Both the position numbers and the translations under genes were made by a program. This document shows, in pieces, positions 9,202 through 18,650 of a stretch of 64,000 bases of DNA. Source of the stretch: Allorhodopirellula solitaria (GTDB lineage Bacteria > Planctomycetota > Planctomycetia > Pirellulales > Pirellulaceae); NCBI RefSeq assembly GCF_007859855.1, contig NZ_SJPK01000015.1, positions 1 to 64,000 on the forward strand, written 5' to 3'. Below the pieces are notes generated by a model. The model worked only from the letters and a program-made list of their open reading frames with translations, ran no database searches and was not told the origin of the DNA. Numbering within the stretch: the first letter of the stretch is position 1; each line of letters begins with the position of its first letter.

Positions 9202-10041
9202 TCAATCGACCGAGGCATCGGTGACCGCGCCGACCACGTCTGCATCAAAATAGTTGATCGACATGCCAGCATCGACGATCAGGGATTGAGCCGTGATTCC
9301 ACTCGATCGGGGCGACAACAAAAATGCCGCCGTCGCAGCGACTTCATCTGTCTTCACCGCACGGCCGCGAGGGATGACCTTTTCGGCGTACAAGTAGGAA
9401 TCAACGTATCCAGGAATGCCCGCTGAGGCGCTCGTTTTCAGCAATCCGGCGGCGACACTATTGAATCGCACCTCGCTGAAGCGACTGAAGGACTTCGTCA
9501 AGAAAGCGAGCGATGACTCCAGCGCAGCTTTGATCGGAGCCATGAAGCCGTAACTCTCACTGGCCATGCGTGTGGTACTGATCCCGATCGTGACCACGGA
9601 GGCGTCTCGAGCGAATTGGTCTCGCAGTGCCTGGCAAACCGCAGTCAACGAAAATGCTGAGATATCCATGGCCTGCAAGAACTGCCGCCGCGTCGTTTCG
9701 TGAAACGGCCGCATGCCCTCGGAGTAGTCCGCGAAGGCAATGGCATGCACCAATCCCGCCAACTCGATATTCTCGCTAGCGAGTGTTTCGGCGAGTTGGT
9801 CGATTTGGCTCTGGTCCTCGACATCACACACAATCACACGGCGGTCCGCCAATAGCTTGGCGGTACTGTCGCGACGTGATTCACTGCGAACGGTATAGAT
9901 GACTTCGCCACCGGATTGCTCGACCAATCGGGCGATGCTCCAGGCAACGCTCTTCCGATTGGCCACGCCCATGACCAGAAATGTCTTTCCGGAGAATCCC
10001 AGGAAATCGATCGGGGTGGGAGCAGGACTGGATTCGCTCAC
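9202..10041 (-). CDS. fabI: Enoyl-[acyl-carrier-protein] reductase (NADH), FabI type
   Basis: 279 residues, a short-chain dehydrogenase fold. The dinucleotide site reads [13 protein letters not shown], the FabI form of the glycine motif. The active-site pair is Y164 and K171 (YGFMAPIK), with the six-residue spacing of FabI rather than the three of ordinary SDRs. It carries out the last reduction of each fatty-acid elongation cycle. Its start overlaps the fabZ stop by four bases (10038-10041), so the two dehydration/reduction enzymes are translated together. It belongs to the triclosan-target family; no unusual residue was noticed at the active site. Confidence 0.93.
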   Translation of the reverse strand: MSESSPAPTPIDFLGFSGKTFLVMGVANRKSVAWSIARLVEQSGGEVIYTVRSESRRDSTAKLLADRRVIVCDVEDQSQIDQLAETLASENIELAGLVHAIAFADYSEGMRPFHETTRRQFLQAMDISAFSLTAVCQALRDQFARDASVVTIGISTTRMASESYGFMAPIKAALESSLAFLTKSFSRFSEVRFNSVAAGLLKTSASAGIPGYVDSYLYAEKVIPRGRAVKTDEVAATAAFLLSPRSSGITAQSLIVDAGMSINYFDADVVGAVTDASVD

Positions 10042-10556
10042 GGGGCAGTCCCCCCGCTACTCGCGTCAGCACCGCCGGGATTCGTGATACTGCAGGCAAA
10101 GTCGAGGCGTGTGGTGGTTTTACCGTTGAGTAGCATTTTCCCATTTAGAAAAAAGGCGTTGGCGAGACGTTCCTTGAGCGTGACGTGGATGTCCACGGTA
10201 TCACCTGGCCGCACCATGTTTTTGAACTTCACGCTATCCATCCGCGTGGCCACGGGCACGAAACCGCCCGCCTCGGGGGTCTGTTCGCTCAGCAGGATGG
10301 CGCCCGCTTGCAAACAGCATTCACACTGAATGACTCCCGGCACAAGTGGGTAGTCTGGGAAATGCCCCTGCACAAAATAGTCGTTGCTGGAAAAGGTCTT
10401 CCGCGCGTGAATCGTCGATTCCGTCAATTCGACGACTTCATCGAGCAGGAGCATCGGCGTGCGATGCGGGATTTTTCGCTCGATTTCCGCAATCCCCATC
10501 GGGGCGTTCGCTGAGGAGCGAGCATCGGAATCAGGCGGGATCGAGGCGGCAGTCAT
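10038..10556 (-). CDS. fabZ: 3-hydroxyacyl-[acyl-carrier-protein] dehydratase, FabZ type
   Basis: 172 residues. The hot-dog fold signature [13 protein letters not shown] is followed by [16 protein letters not shown], with H65 and E79 at the same spacing (14) as the catalytic pair of E. coli FabZ. It dehydrates 3-hydroxyacyl-ACP to trans-2-enoyl-ACP, the substrate of the FabI encoded next. The first 20 residues are low-complexity, and an in-frame ATG at about 10499 ([13 protein letters not shown]) may be the real start. The overlap with fabI argues for one transcript. Confidence 0.92.
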   Translation of the reverse strand: MTAASIPPDSDARSSANAPMGIAEIERKIPHRTPMLLLDEVVELTESTIHARKTFSSNDYFVQGHFPDYPLVPGVIQCECCLQAGAILLSEQTPEAGGFVPVATRMDSVKFKNMVRPGDTVDIHVTLKERLANAFFLNGKMLLNGKTTTRLDFACSITNPGGADASSGGTAP

Positions 10557-10649
10557 GAAATCATTTGCGTGCGGAGGGGGAGAAATCGCACGATATCAGA
10601 CGTTAAAACCGGGGTCGTCGTCAAGCAGGTTGATTCCGAAACGACGCCG

Positions 10650-11816
10650 CTAAGTAGCGGTCGAACCCTCAGCTGATTTCTGCAGCCCCATCAAATACTC
10701 GACCAAATCGACAAGCTGCTCCGCGGTCATCAATCGCTGCAGATCCTGCGGCATCATCGACTGAGACTTTTTCTCGAACAACTCCACGGCCTCACGGTCC
10801 ACCGTCCGGTCGATGCCCTCATTGGTCCGCAGGGTGATCGCGGCATCGGTTTGGCTGATCAACAACCCCGTGAAAGCGGTGCCATCGTCGGTGAGCAGCA
10901 CGTACGTTTCGAAGTTATGACTGACTGCCGCACTCGGGTCGAGAATCGCGACGAACATCGCTTCACGCGAGAGTTTGCTGCCGATTTCTGAAAGATCGGG
11001 GCCGACCTCTTTCCCCTCACCGTGGATCTTGTGGCATTCGATGCAGGTTCCTGGCTCGCGAAACACCTTGGCTCCTGTTGCGACATCGCCTCTTCGCTTG
11101 GCCAGCTCGACAACGGGAGGCAGCGGTTGGCTATCGGCGGTCTCGGGTAGCGAGAGATACTTACTCGCTTCTTCCACAGCTTCCGCGTTCGGGGATGCCA
11201 AGAGCACGTTTGCGGCAGCAAATTTCAGCTCGTCAGGAAGTGCCGTTTCTTTGACCATGCTGAGGATCTGGGTTTGACCGTCGATCTGCCTGCCCATCGC
11301 GGTCAACGCGGCAATGCGGCGATCCATGGATGTTTCACCCGATGTCACCAACGGCAGTAAAGACTCGACTGTTTTGCCGCGACCGCTTCTCCCGATTAAC
11401 GCGATCGCTGTCATCGCACGCTCCGAATCGTCGGCCTCGGCGACGTCGAGCAACCGCTTCTGTTGCCCCATCGCGAACAGCAATTCCGCTGCCCGGACTC
11501 CCTCGGTCTCGTTGGCATGTTCCAAACCAAAAGCGGCCAAATCGGGAGCAATCTCAACCGGTTTAAAACGCCTGATCAGGTCAAAGGACTGCTTCGATCC
11601 CAAGCGGGCACGCAGATAGCGCAGCACAGCCGCCTTCGCCGGAGCCGACGACTCCAACTGAAAACTCTGCAATCGCAGCACGGTCTCAACAACGAGCTTG
11701 TCTTGAGGAGACAGCTCGCCCCCGTCATCGGCGGCTGGCAGAAGGGGACCAGGCAGAAGGGGACAGGCAAAGATCGTGAGCAGAATCAGGATCGCTGGGC
11801 GAAGTCGCGGAGTCAT
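10650..11816 (-). CDS. Exported HEAT-like plus cytochrome c protein, Pirellula/Verrucomicrobium type
   Basis: 388 residues with a signal peptide (residues 1-29, containing a PLLPGPLLPA duplication coded by a short tandem repeat). Residues about 40-235 look like alpha-helical HEAT-type repeats. The haem site is CIECH at 258-262, followed by GPDLSEIGSKLSREAMFVAI and the C-terminal DLVEYLMGL helix, which is the layout of the haem-binding domain known in planctomycetes and verrucomicrobia. It lies 92 bases downstream of the propeller gene (11908-14337); in many relatives these parts are fused in one chain. Electron acceptor for a periplasmic sugar dehydrogenase is the likely role, by inference. 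Confidence 0.87.
   Translation of the reverse strand: MTPRLRPAILILLTIFACPLLPGPLLPAADDGGELSPQDKLVVETVLRLQSFQLESSAPAKAAVLRYLRARLGSKQSFDLIRRFKPVEIAPDLAAFGLEHANETEGVRAAELLFAMGQQKRLLDVAEADDSERAMTAIALIGRSGRGKTVESLLPLVTSGETSMDRRIAALTAMGRQIDGQTQILSMVKETALPDELKFAAANVLLASPNAEAVEEASKYLSLPETADSQPLPPVVELAKRRGDVATGAKVFREPGTCIECHKIHGEGKEVGPDLSEIGSKLSREAMFVAILDPSAAVSHNFETYVLLTDDGTAFTGLLISQTDAAITLRTNEGIDRTVDREAVELFEKKSQSMMPQDLQRLMTAEQLVDLVEYLMGLQKSAEGSTAT
11738..11765. repeat. Short tandem duplication in a signal-peptide region
   Basis: The unit GGCAGAAGGGGAC occurs twice in direct succession, at 11737 and 11752. It codes on the minus strand for the repeated PLLPG of the signal peptide of the cytochrome gene. 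Confidence 0.85.
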
Positions 11817-11907
11817 GGAGATGGGGAACCGGTGGGAATGGTTGGCGATTGGAATGAGCGGTAAAGTGTCGGTTCACGGCTCGGGCGGGGTGCTGCTGAG
11901 CAGGAAC

Positions 11908-14337
11908 CTACAGTCCGAGCAGCGATCGCAGCGCGGCGTCTTTCGCAGGTCCTTCATGAAAATCGAAGGCCCGCATGAAATGATCGTGCTGCTCGACCGG
12001 GGTATCTGGGTCCTGCAGAATCTTCACCAGCAAGGCGGCAGCTTTCGGTGCGCGGCTGCGCCAGACAATCTCTCGACCGCCGGAGGTGTTCCAGTCTCCG
12101 TCAACGAGTTCCAACCAAGCATCAAAGTACGCTTCGGCGTGCCCGTTGCCAGCGCCGATCCCGAGTGCTTCGAGATACCACCGATCGCTGCCATCATACT
12201 GCTTTGCGAGCGTTGCCCATACCTTCGCAGCTCGCGGCGAGTCGCTGCGCCGCAGCGAGATCGCCAGCTCCCGCCGCACCGCGGCAGATGCGTCCCGCTC
12301 AACCTTCGCAGCGTAGTCCGCCAAGTCGATCCCCAATTGCCGCGCCAATCGGATCCCCACGATACGGATGTTCTTATCGTCGTCACCAAGAGCTTCGTTC
12401 ACCGTCTCGAGACCGCGGCCCTCGATCTTGCCCAACAACCACAAGGCGCGAGCACGGTAGATCGGGTTGTCCGAACGGGCCAGCTCGAGCAGACCAGCTT
12501 CTGCGCTGGTACCTTGGGCGCGTAGTGACTGCCAAGCCAAAGCACGGGCCGCGTCGTTGGGGCTTTGGAGTGCCTCGACCGCTCCGCCTATGGAGTCAAA
12601 GTCGTAGGTAGGCACGTCGTATTTCACGTTACCTTTTCGTGGCGTCATGCGAAACAAACGGCCGCGATCGACATCGCCCATGCCATGGCCCCCCACCCCG
12701 GGATCGTACCAATCAGCGATCACGAGTGATCCATCCGGCGCAACCTTCACATCGGAAGGACGGAACCATCGATCCTGGGTCCCCTTGAGAATGTCTCGGA
12801 TCTTCGCTTGATAGCCCGCTCCGTCGCTCTTGAGTAGATACGCGCGGCAGACGTTCGGACCAGCATCGCAGTGAATGAGATCACCGCGAAACATTGGCAA
12901 CAGATCGCCTTCATAGACGGTGATTCCTGTCGGAGACCCCGCACCGGTGTGCAGAAGATTGGGGACGACACCGGGGTCGTTCTGGTGCCAATGTCGCTCG
13001 ACGATGACATCACTCATACCGGTGCGCTGCGAACGCCAACCGGCGCCGGTCAGTTCGTCCTTATAGCCGTAATTGCCAAACTCCATGACGAAGTTGATCC
13101 GGCAACTTTGGTTTCCGTCGTCATCGTTGTCCGACTGCCAAATCGTCCCGTAGGAGTCGACCGCGACCATCCAATTGTTCCGAAAGTTCCACGCTAGCGT
13201 CTCGAACTCAGTTCCGTCGAGATTGCAGCGAAACACCATCCCGTCCTGGTAGGGTTGTCGATGATTATTGACGACGTTGCCGGCTTGGTCGACGATCCGA
13301 TTGCCAGCGGCGTCTCTGATCTGACGCCCCTCGTTGCCGATATTGAAGTAGAGTTTTCCATCGGGACCAAATCGGAACGCGTGGATGCCATGATCGTGCT
13401 GAGTCCCCGAAATCCCGCTGAACAAAACCCGCTGCTCGTCGGGCCGATCATCGCCGTCTCGGTCAGTGAACACCTGCACTTTATCGCCAGCCGACACGAT
13501 GACTTGATCGCCAAGAACACAGACGCCGTGAGGCGAATTGATGTCATTGCCTTGGTAGAACACCTTCTCGCTGTCGCACAATCCATCGCCGTCGGTATCC
13601 TCGAGAATGAGGATCCGATCGCCCTCAGCCCGTTCGCCGTTGTGCCCGCGATAATTGACGACTTCGCAAACCCACACGCGACCCCGATGGTCGATGTCAA
13701 TATTCGAGGGGCTCAGCAATTGGGGTTCGCCAGCAAAGAGGCTAGCCGTGAGAGCTTGCCCGACTTCTAAACCCGCCAACGCGTCAGCAACGTCGTGCGA
13801 TGCGGCGCCCTGGGCTGCGGCGATCTCTGGAGGTTCAGAGGTGTAAACGAGAAACTGGACACTCGCCTCGTTTCCGCAGGCGCCTTGGTCGGTACCACCG
13901 TTGTCCAAGCCTCCGATCGCGCGAAACCGGTCGTAACCTTTGGGAACACGATACGCGATGACTGAATTGGCGTGGGTGCCGATTCCATACTCGATCGGCT
14001 CACCGGCGATCTGCAGTGGCGTGCCACCGGAACTTTTGTTAACGCGGACCTTCCCGAAGCCAGCGACCGCTGACTCCCACGTCAGTTCCGTGAGCTTCTT
14101 TTCGCCCTTTGGTCCGATCAAACGCGGCAGGGCCCAATCGGCCCAATCACACGAGAATCCGTTGCCACCATCGTTGACGACGAGATAAATCTCACTGGCG
14201 CCGTTGAGTTCGACATCGATCTCGACGCTGTGTCCGCTCGTTTGACTGGTGACGATCTCACTTTGAAAGACTGGCTTGGACGCTTGACGCTTTACCCGAG
14301 CGACGGAGCGTTTGACTTGCGGAGCTCTTTTTTTTTT
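11908..14337 (-). CDS. NPCBM plus beta-propeller (PVC-type dehydrogenase) plus HEAT region; probably read by frameshift from ThuA
   Basis: The frame ends at 11908. No ATG or GTG start exists where the first domain begins; the nearest is a TTG at 14121, which would cut an NPCBM domain (GIGTHANSVIAYRVP further on) in half. The same frame stays open upstream, reading VFQSEIVTSQTSGHSVEID, back to a run of ten A residues (minus strand; 14328-14337) inside the end of the ThuA gene. After the NPCBM part, residues from about VGQALTASLFAGEP to LFRMTPRK form the planctomycete membrane-bound dehydrogenase propeller, with Asp-rich DTDGDGLCD and DRDGDDRPDE loops. The C-terminal 200 residues are HEAT-like. 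No signal peptide is present, which fits export as a fusion with ThuA. Reading by -1 slippage is an inference; a plain inactivating frameshift or a sequencing error is the alternative. Confidence 0.75.
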   Translation of the reverse strand, partial: KKKRAPQVKRSVARVKRQASKPVFQSEIVTSQTSGHSVEIDVELNGASEIYLVVNDGGNGFSCDWADWALPRLIGPKGEKKLTELTWESAVAGFGKVRVNKSSGGTPLQIAGEPIEYGIGTHANSVIAYRVPKGYDRFRAIGGLDNGGTDQGACGNEASVQFLVYTSEPPEIAAAQGAASHDVADALAGLEVGQALTASLFAGEPQLLSPSNIDIDHRGRVWVCEVVNYRGHNGERAEGDRILILEDTDGDGLCDSEKVFYQGNDINSPHGVCVLGDQVIVSAGDKVQVFTDRDGDDRPDEQRVLFSGISGTQHDHGIHAFRFGPDGKLYFNIGNEGRQIRDAAGNRIVDQAGNVVNNHRQPYQDGMVFRCNLDGTEFETLAWNFRNNWMVAVDSYGTIWQSDNDDDGNQSCRINFVMEFGNYGYKDELTGAGWRSQRTGMSDVIVERHWHQNDPGVVPNLLHTGAGSPTGITVYEGDLLPMFRGDLIHCDAGPNVCRAYLLKSDGAGYQAKIRDILKGTQDRWFRPSDVKVAPDGSLVIADWYDPGVGGHGMGDVDRGRLFRMTPRKGNVKYDVPTYDFDSIGGAVEALQSPNDAARALAWQSLRAQGTSAEAGLLELARSDNPIYRARALWLLGKIEGRGLETVNEALGDDDKNIRIVGIRLARQLGIDLADYAAKVERDASAAVRRELAISLRRSDSPRAAKVWATLAKQYDGSDRWYLEALGIGAGNGHAEAYFDAWLELVDGDWNTSGGREIVWRSRAPKAAALLVKILQDPDTPVEQHDHFMRAFDFHEGPAKDAALRSLLGL

Positions 14338-15272
14338 GCGGCGCCGGCATTTCGTTTCGGCTGCGGCTTGGGCTCGTCTTGGTTTGCTTCGAGTTCCGCC
14401 TCGGTGGGATTCGGAGTGCTGACGCCACTATCGGGAACGTCATCATGGGCAGTCCAAACGATCGCATTGAGCATGACCTTGCGAAAGTTTTCGTCGGCCC
14501 AATTCCAGTGGAAATGGCCACCGGTGAACCCGAATCCACGTCCCCCGTCCTCTCGATCGGCGGCCCACGCCATGTGCTGGATCTCGCCCTCGGCGACAGC
14601 TTTGCGGACAGCAGGGTTGCCGCTGTGCGGGCCATCGGGTCGCCGCATCGTCGATTCCGGCGGATGAGCGGACAGGATCGGCGTGACACCTTCCATTTCG
14701 TCACGAAACCGCATGTGGAAGTACCACTCATCGTTAATCTGAAACGGCTCCACACCACGGCTAATCGGGTGAGCAGGAAAAGCTTCGAACTTTGCTACCC
14801 AGTGCGGGTTGACCGACCACCCGGCTTCGAAATAGCCGCCCATCCAGTCGAGGAAAGCGTCACCAGTTTTCCCTTTGGGCGTCTCGACTCCGTAGTGGAT
14901 ACAGACCAAACCGGCCCCCGCTTTCATCAACGGGTCGAACTCGTCGACATGCGGGTTGAGCAAATGCCGCGACCCACCGTCACAGTACACGACGATGGAA
15001 TCGGCATCCTTCAAGGCGTCTGCGCCTTCTTTAGGCCAACCCTCCTTCATGACCACCACGTCATAATCAGGTTTGGCTTCCTTCAAAGCTTCAGCGAGCA
15101 ATCGACATCCCGCATAATGCTCGTGCGCTCCGTATCCATGGGAGGGACGCCCCGCGAGAAACACAATCTTCTTGGCATCAGTCGCACCGGCGCTCGGAGC
15201 ATCCGCAGCCAACGAGGGAATCTGGCCAGCGGGCAGTAGGGTGAGCAAGCAGAGAACGCGGAGTAGTCGCAT
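14292..15272 (-). CDS. Exported ThuA-domain protein
   Basis: 326 residues from the ATG at 15272, chosen because a signal peptide (MRLLRVLCLLTLLPAG) starts there; an upstream in-frame ATG at 15386 adds 38 residues before it. The ThuA (trehalose-utilisation, glutamine-amidotransferase-like) fold is shown by KIVFLAGRPSHGYGAHEH, the central VCIHYGVE, and late GFGFTGGHFHWNW. The last 35 residues are charged and low-complexity and pass through an A10 run (14328-14337); in the zero frame they end at 14292 in an unremarkable tail. A -1 shift on the A run would fuse the protein to the NPCBM/propeller frame downstream. ThuA domains are linked to sugar metabolism, but the exact reaction here is unknown. 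Confidence 0.87.
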   Translation of the reverse strand: MRLLRVLCLLTLLPAGQIPSLAADAPSAGATDAKKIVFLAGRPSHGYGAHEHYAGCRLLAEALKEAKPDYDVVVMKEGWPKEGADALKDADSIVVYCDGGSRHLLNPHVDEFDPLMKAGAGLVCIHYGVETPKGKTGDAFLDWMGGYFEAGWSVNPHWVAKFEAFPAHPISRGVEPFQINDEWYFHMRFRDEMEGVTPILSAHPPESTMRRPDGPHSGNPAVRKAVAEGEIQHMAWAADREDGGRGFGFTGGHFHWNWADENFRKVMLNAIVWTAHDDVPDSGVSTPNPTEAELEANQDEPKPQPKRNAGAAKKKELRKSNAPSLG

Positions 15273-15535
15273 TGATCGATGCCTTGTCTGTATCGGAAAG
15301 GGGGGCAATGAAGGTGGGAGGATCCGGATTATAACCCAAGCTGAGAATCGGGTGACTCGTCGGTGAAAGATTTCTTTCTCGGCCACTCAGCGATGCCAAC
15401 GTTCGCATTGATCCAAAGTCGGTGATGCTGCTATCGTCGGCGAATAAGGCCTTGATTGCCCGTCTCCAGCAACCAGACTGAGGGATGTTCATCGATGGAC
15501 TTCGACTTCACGCTCCTTCTAGCTGGCCCAACCGG

Positions 15536-16606
15536 ATGATTTCTCCGCAGTTTTCTGCCCTGAACGCTCCTAACCTCATCGCTGCTCGGCGGATCGCGGT
15601 GGGGTGGATTGCGGTGGGGTGGATCGCCCCGATCACTTTCACGGCTGTCCTGTGCGTAGTCGCACTGCCACAACGAAGCGCCGCCGACGAGCCCGGATTG
15701 GCAGATCCAGCCACGCTGTCCTCTCCCGCCTCCGAAACACCTCAATCGAGCGCAGCGACGTCTGATGAGAGCACACACGATGATGCCGCCAACGAGGCAT
15801 CTGCGATTCCGGTGCATTCAATCGGTCCCGGAAAACGACCACCCGATTCGCTCGAGCCGCTGATTGAATTCGCAACGAGAGCGCAGCTGCGGTTCGAGAG
15901 TGAAGTCGATGCGTATACCTGTTTGCTCGTCAAACGAGAAACGTTGGAAGGCAAGCTCGAACCGACTCACTATATCCGGCTGAAAATCCGCGAGCGTCGC
16001 GTCGACGGCGAACGTTTGGTCCAGCCGCGCAGTCTGTATGCAAAGTTCCTCAAACCGAGCGACGTCGTCGGACGTGAGGTGCTCTACGTCGAGAACGAGC
16101 GCGATGGTGACCTGTTGGTGCGTCGCGGTGGCACACGGTTGCCCAACCTAACGGTCGAACTCGATCCAGAAGGACGATTGGCTAAACGGGAGAGCCACTA
16201 CTCCATCGTGCAATCTGGTATTCGCCCAATGCTCGAACAGATACTCGAACGGATCGAGTCCGAGATCGATCCGGACAACATCAAGATTCGCTACTTCGCT
16301 GACGCGAAGGTCGACGGACGTCCCTGTCAACATATCGAAGTCAGCCAAGTCGAACGCCGGTCCAATTCCACGTTCCAGGTCGCGAAGGTCTACATCGATA
16401 TCGAACACGAACTTCCTGTGTTCTTTTCGTCCTATGCATGGGCAGACAACCCCGAGGACGATCCCGTCTTGCAGGAACAGTATGCGATCACGCAGATTGA
16501 CTTAAACGCCGAACTGACTGACCTCGACTTCGATCGCACCAACCCGCAGTACCAGTTTCGCCCCGAAGACGAGTCGGAAAAAGAGGCCGATAGCGATCTA
16601 CCGTAG
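15536..16606 (+). CDS. Exported DUF1571-type protein
   Basis: 356 residues from the ATG at 15536 (MISPQFSALNAP); an upstream ATG at 15485 is also in frame. The N-terminus carries a signal peptide whose hydrophobic part includes a coded duplication IAVGWIAVGWIA. A Ser/Ala/Asp-rich linker leads to a domain of about 240 residues with YTCLLVKRETLEGKL, YIRLKIRERR and GREVLYVENERDGDLLVR, which resembles the planctomycete DUF1571 family (possibly lipoprotein-carrier-like). The tail is acidic. It is convergent with cstA, whose end is 66 bases away. Function unknown. Confidence 0.75.
   Translation: MISPQFSALNAPNLIAARRIAVGWIAVGWIAPITFTAVLCVVALPQRSAADEPGLADPATLSSPASETPQSSAATSDESTHDDAANEASAIPVHSIGPGKRPPDSLEPLIEFATRAQLRFESEVDAYTCLLVKRETLEGKLEPTHYIRLKIRERRVDGERLVQPRSLYAKFLKPSDVVGREVLYVENERDGDLLVRRGGTRLPNLTVELDPEGRLAKRESHYSIVQSGIRPMLEQILERIESEIDPDNIKIRYFADAKVDGRPCQHIEVSQVERRSNSTFQVAKVYIDIEHELPVFFSSYAWADNPEDDPVLQEQYAITQIDLNAELTDLDFDRTNPQYQFRPEDESEKEADSDLP
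15592..15621 (+). repeat. Tandem duplication, 15-bp unit, inside a signal peptide
   Basis: Two units (GGATCGCGGTGGGGT at 15592 and one variant at 15607), followed by a partial third. They encode the repeated IAVGW of the DUF1571 protein signal region. Confidence 0.9.
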
Positions 16607-16671
16607 CGCGGCCGCGGCGCTGCGCCCGCCCGAGCAGACCATGCCCCTCCAAGGTGACTGATGAATTCGCC

Positions 16672-18564
16672 TCACTCGGTCGCATTCTCAGTCGACCGTG
16701 ACTGCCCCCAACCGCGCCGCCAGAGCAGGACCCCTTCTACGATCATCCAGGCCTGTAGAGACAATATCGACAGACCGAACGCGACCAACACCCAGTCGCG
16801 GGCGGGCCACCAATTCTCGATCAAGTCGAACGTCATCGCCCACGCTGGCATCAGCAACATAGCGAACATCGGAATCGCCAACAAAGCAACGCTTTGATTG
16901 CGACGGGCCAAGTAAAACACAGCGACCATCAGGGCCAATCCAGCGAGCAATTGATTGGTCGCACCAAAAAGTGGCCAGAGGATTAGACCACCCGTGCCTG
17001 GTGCCTCGCCAGCAAAGATAGCGATCAACATGGCCACAGCGACCGCGATCGCAGTCGACACATACTTGTTCTTGCCCGGTTGAAAACCGACCGATTCGGA
17101 CAATTCACTGATCACGTAACGCTGCAACCGTGTCGCCGTATCGAGCGTCGTCGCGGCGAAACAGGCAACCATGACCGCCATGATAGCAACGCCAAATTTC
17201 AGGGGCACGCCAATGGAGGAGAGGAAATTGGCGCTGCCATCGATGAATGCAGCAAGGTTCTTTGCCAGTCCCTGCTTTCTCCAACCACCCGGGTTGGGAT
17301 CGTCGACGCCGCTGACGCCGGCGGCTGCCGATGCAGTCGAGGCGCTCAGGCCAGTTTGGTAATAAGATCGCCATGCGGCCGAACCCTCTGCCTCCGCCGA
17401 ACGATCGTCCGCGGGATCCGACGGTACCCGGGCAATCACAGTGGCTCCGTCGACGACACTTCGCTCCAAACGCCCCATCCCAACTCCGGCGCAGCAGGCC
17501 AAGATCACCAACACAGCCAACATCCCTTCCCCGAGCATGGACCCATAGCCGATCATTTGAGCGTCGGAGGCACAGCTCAACTGCTTACTCGTCGTTCCGC
17601 TGCTAACGAGACAGTGAAACCCGCTGCAGGCACCACAGGCGATCGTAATGAATAGAAATGGCAACATCGGTGGCGCATCGCTCGGGATATTTTGCGCAAT
17701 CGCCGGTGCGGATTGAACCAAGTCAGCCTGGCCGCTGAAGGACGCGATCGCCAAGCCCGCAACAAGCAGGACCAGCGCGACGAGCAACTGCAACGAATTG
17801 ATGAAATCGCGTGGCTGCAACAGCAACCACACCGGTAGCACCGAGGCGATGAACGCGTATCCGAGCAGCAAAGCGGTCCAGACAACAATTGGCGTGAGGT
17901 ACACGTTGTCGCTCGGCAAATAAACAGCCAAGTCGATAGGGAGGTGATAGGCGCCGAGGTACACCGTTAGATAGAGGACGGCCAGCCCCAATAGGCAAGG
18001 CACGACTAAATTGCCACCTCGGCGGATCACCAGCCATCCGATCAACACCGCGACCGGCATCGCCGTCCAAACACTCAACACCGATTCGGGGTAGAGCTGG
18101 AAGATATTGGCGATCACCAACCCGAAGACCGCCAGCACGATCGACAACGCCAACATCAGGACGATCAAAAACAAGAACTTGGCTCGGGGCGAGATAAGGT
18201 GCCCAGCAGCCTGGCCGATCGACTCGCCGCGGTTGCGGATCGAAATCACCAAAGCAGCCAGATCATGCACTCCGCCGACGAGAATCGAACCAAACACCAC
18301 CCACAGAAGCGCCGGCAGCCAACCCCAAAACACAGCCAAAGCCGGGCCTACAATCGGTCCTGTGCCGGCGATGCTCGTAAAATGATGACCAAAGACAACA
18401 CTGCGGTCAGTCGGAACAAAGTCAACATCGTCACGCTGCTGCACGCTTGGCATGGGCTCGTCGTCACGCAGACCAAAGAGCCGCTTTGCCAGATAGCGGC
18501 CGTAGGTGTGATAGGCGACGACGAAGCCTAGCATCGAGGCCAAGGCGACAAAAAGTGTGCTCAT
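16672..18564 (-). CDS. cstA: Carbon starvation protein A (CstA) family peptide/pyruvate transporter
   Basis: 630 residues with about 16 hydrophobic helices. The N-terminal half has the strongly conserved CstA stretches GHHFTSIAGTGPIVGPALAV and FGSILVGGVHDLAALVISIR, and the C-terminal half has DTATRLQRYVISE and PLFGATNQLLAGLAL. CstA proteins import peptides or pyruvate across the inner membrane during carbon limitation. It is slightly shorter than the E. coli protein (about 700). No regulatory pair is next to it; its neighbour upstream on the same strand is an AI-2E-type permease 86 bases away, which may share a promoter. Confidence 0.93.
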   Translation of the reverse strand: MSTLFVALASMLGFVVAYHTYGRYLAKRLFGLRDDEPMPSVQQRDDVDFVPTDRSVVFGHHFTSIAGTGPIVGPALAVFWGWLPALLWVVFGSILVGGVHDLAALVISIRNRGESIGQAAGHLISPRAKFLFLIVLMLALSIVLAVFGLVIANIFQLYPESVLSVWTAMPVAVLIGWLVIRRGGNLVVPCLLGLAVLYLTVYLGAYHLPIDLAVYLPSDNVYLTPIVVWTALLLGYAFIASVLPVWLLLQPRDFINSLQLLVALVLLVAGLAIASFSGQADLVQSAPAIAQNIPSDAPPMLPFLFITIACGACSGFHCLVSSGTTSKQLSCASDAQMIGYGSMLGEGMLAVLVILACCAGVGMGRLERSVVDGATVIARVPSDPADDRSAEAEGSAAWRSYYQTGLSASTASAAAGVSGVDDPNPGGWRKQGLAKNLAAFIDGSANFLSSIGVPLKFGVAIMAVMVACFAATTLDTATRLQRYVISELSESVGFQPGKNKYVSTAIAVAVAMLIAIFAGEAPGTGGLILWPLFGATNQLLAGLALMVAVFYLARRNQSVALLAIPMFAMLLMPAWAMTFDLIENWWPARDWVLVAFGLSILSLQAWMIVEGVLLWRRGWGQSRSTENATE

Positions 18565-18650
18565 ACAGGTGGGGACAGCTTGGGGGGGCGTGGAACCAAT
18601 GAATGATCGACATCATAGCGGCTCTGACGCGTCGCGTGAGCCTCGGCCGG

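Noticed and set aside
14258-14758. 166-codon minus-strand frame across the ThuA/propeller junction
   Set aside because: It is the third frame over the ThuA gene, Ser/Arg-rich without any domain, and does not link the two conserved frames.
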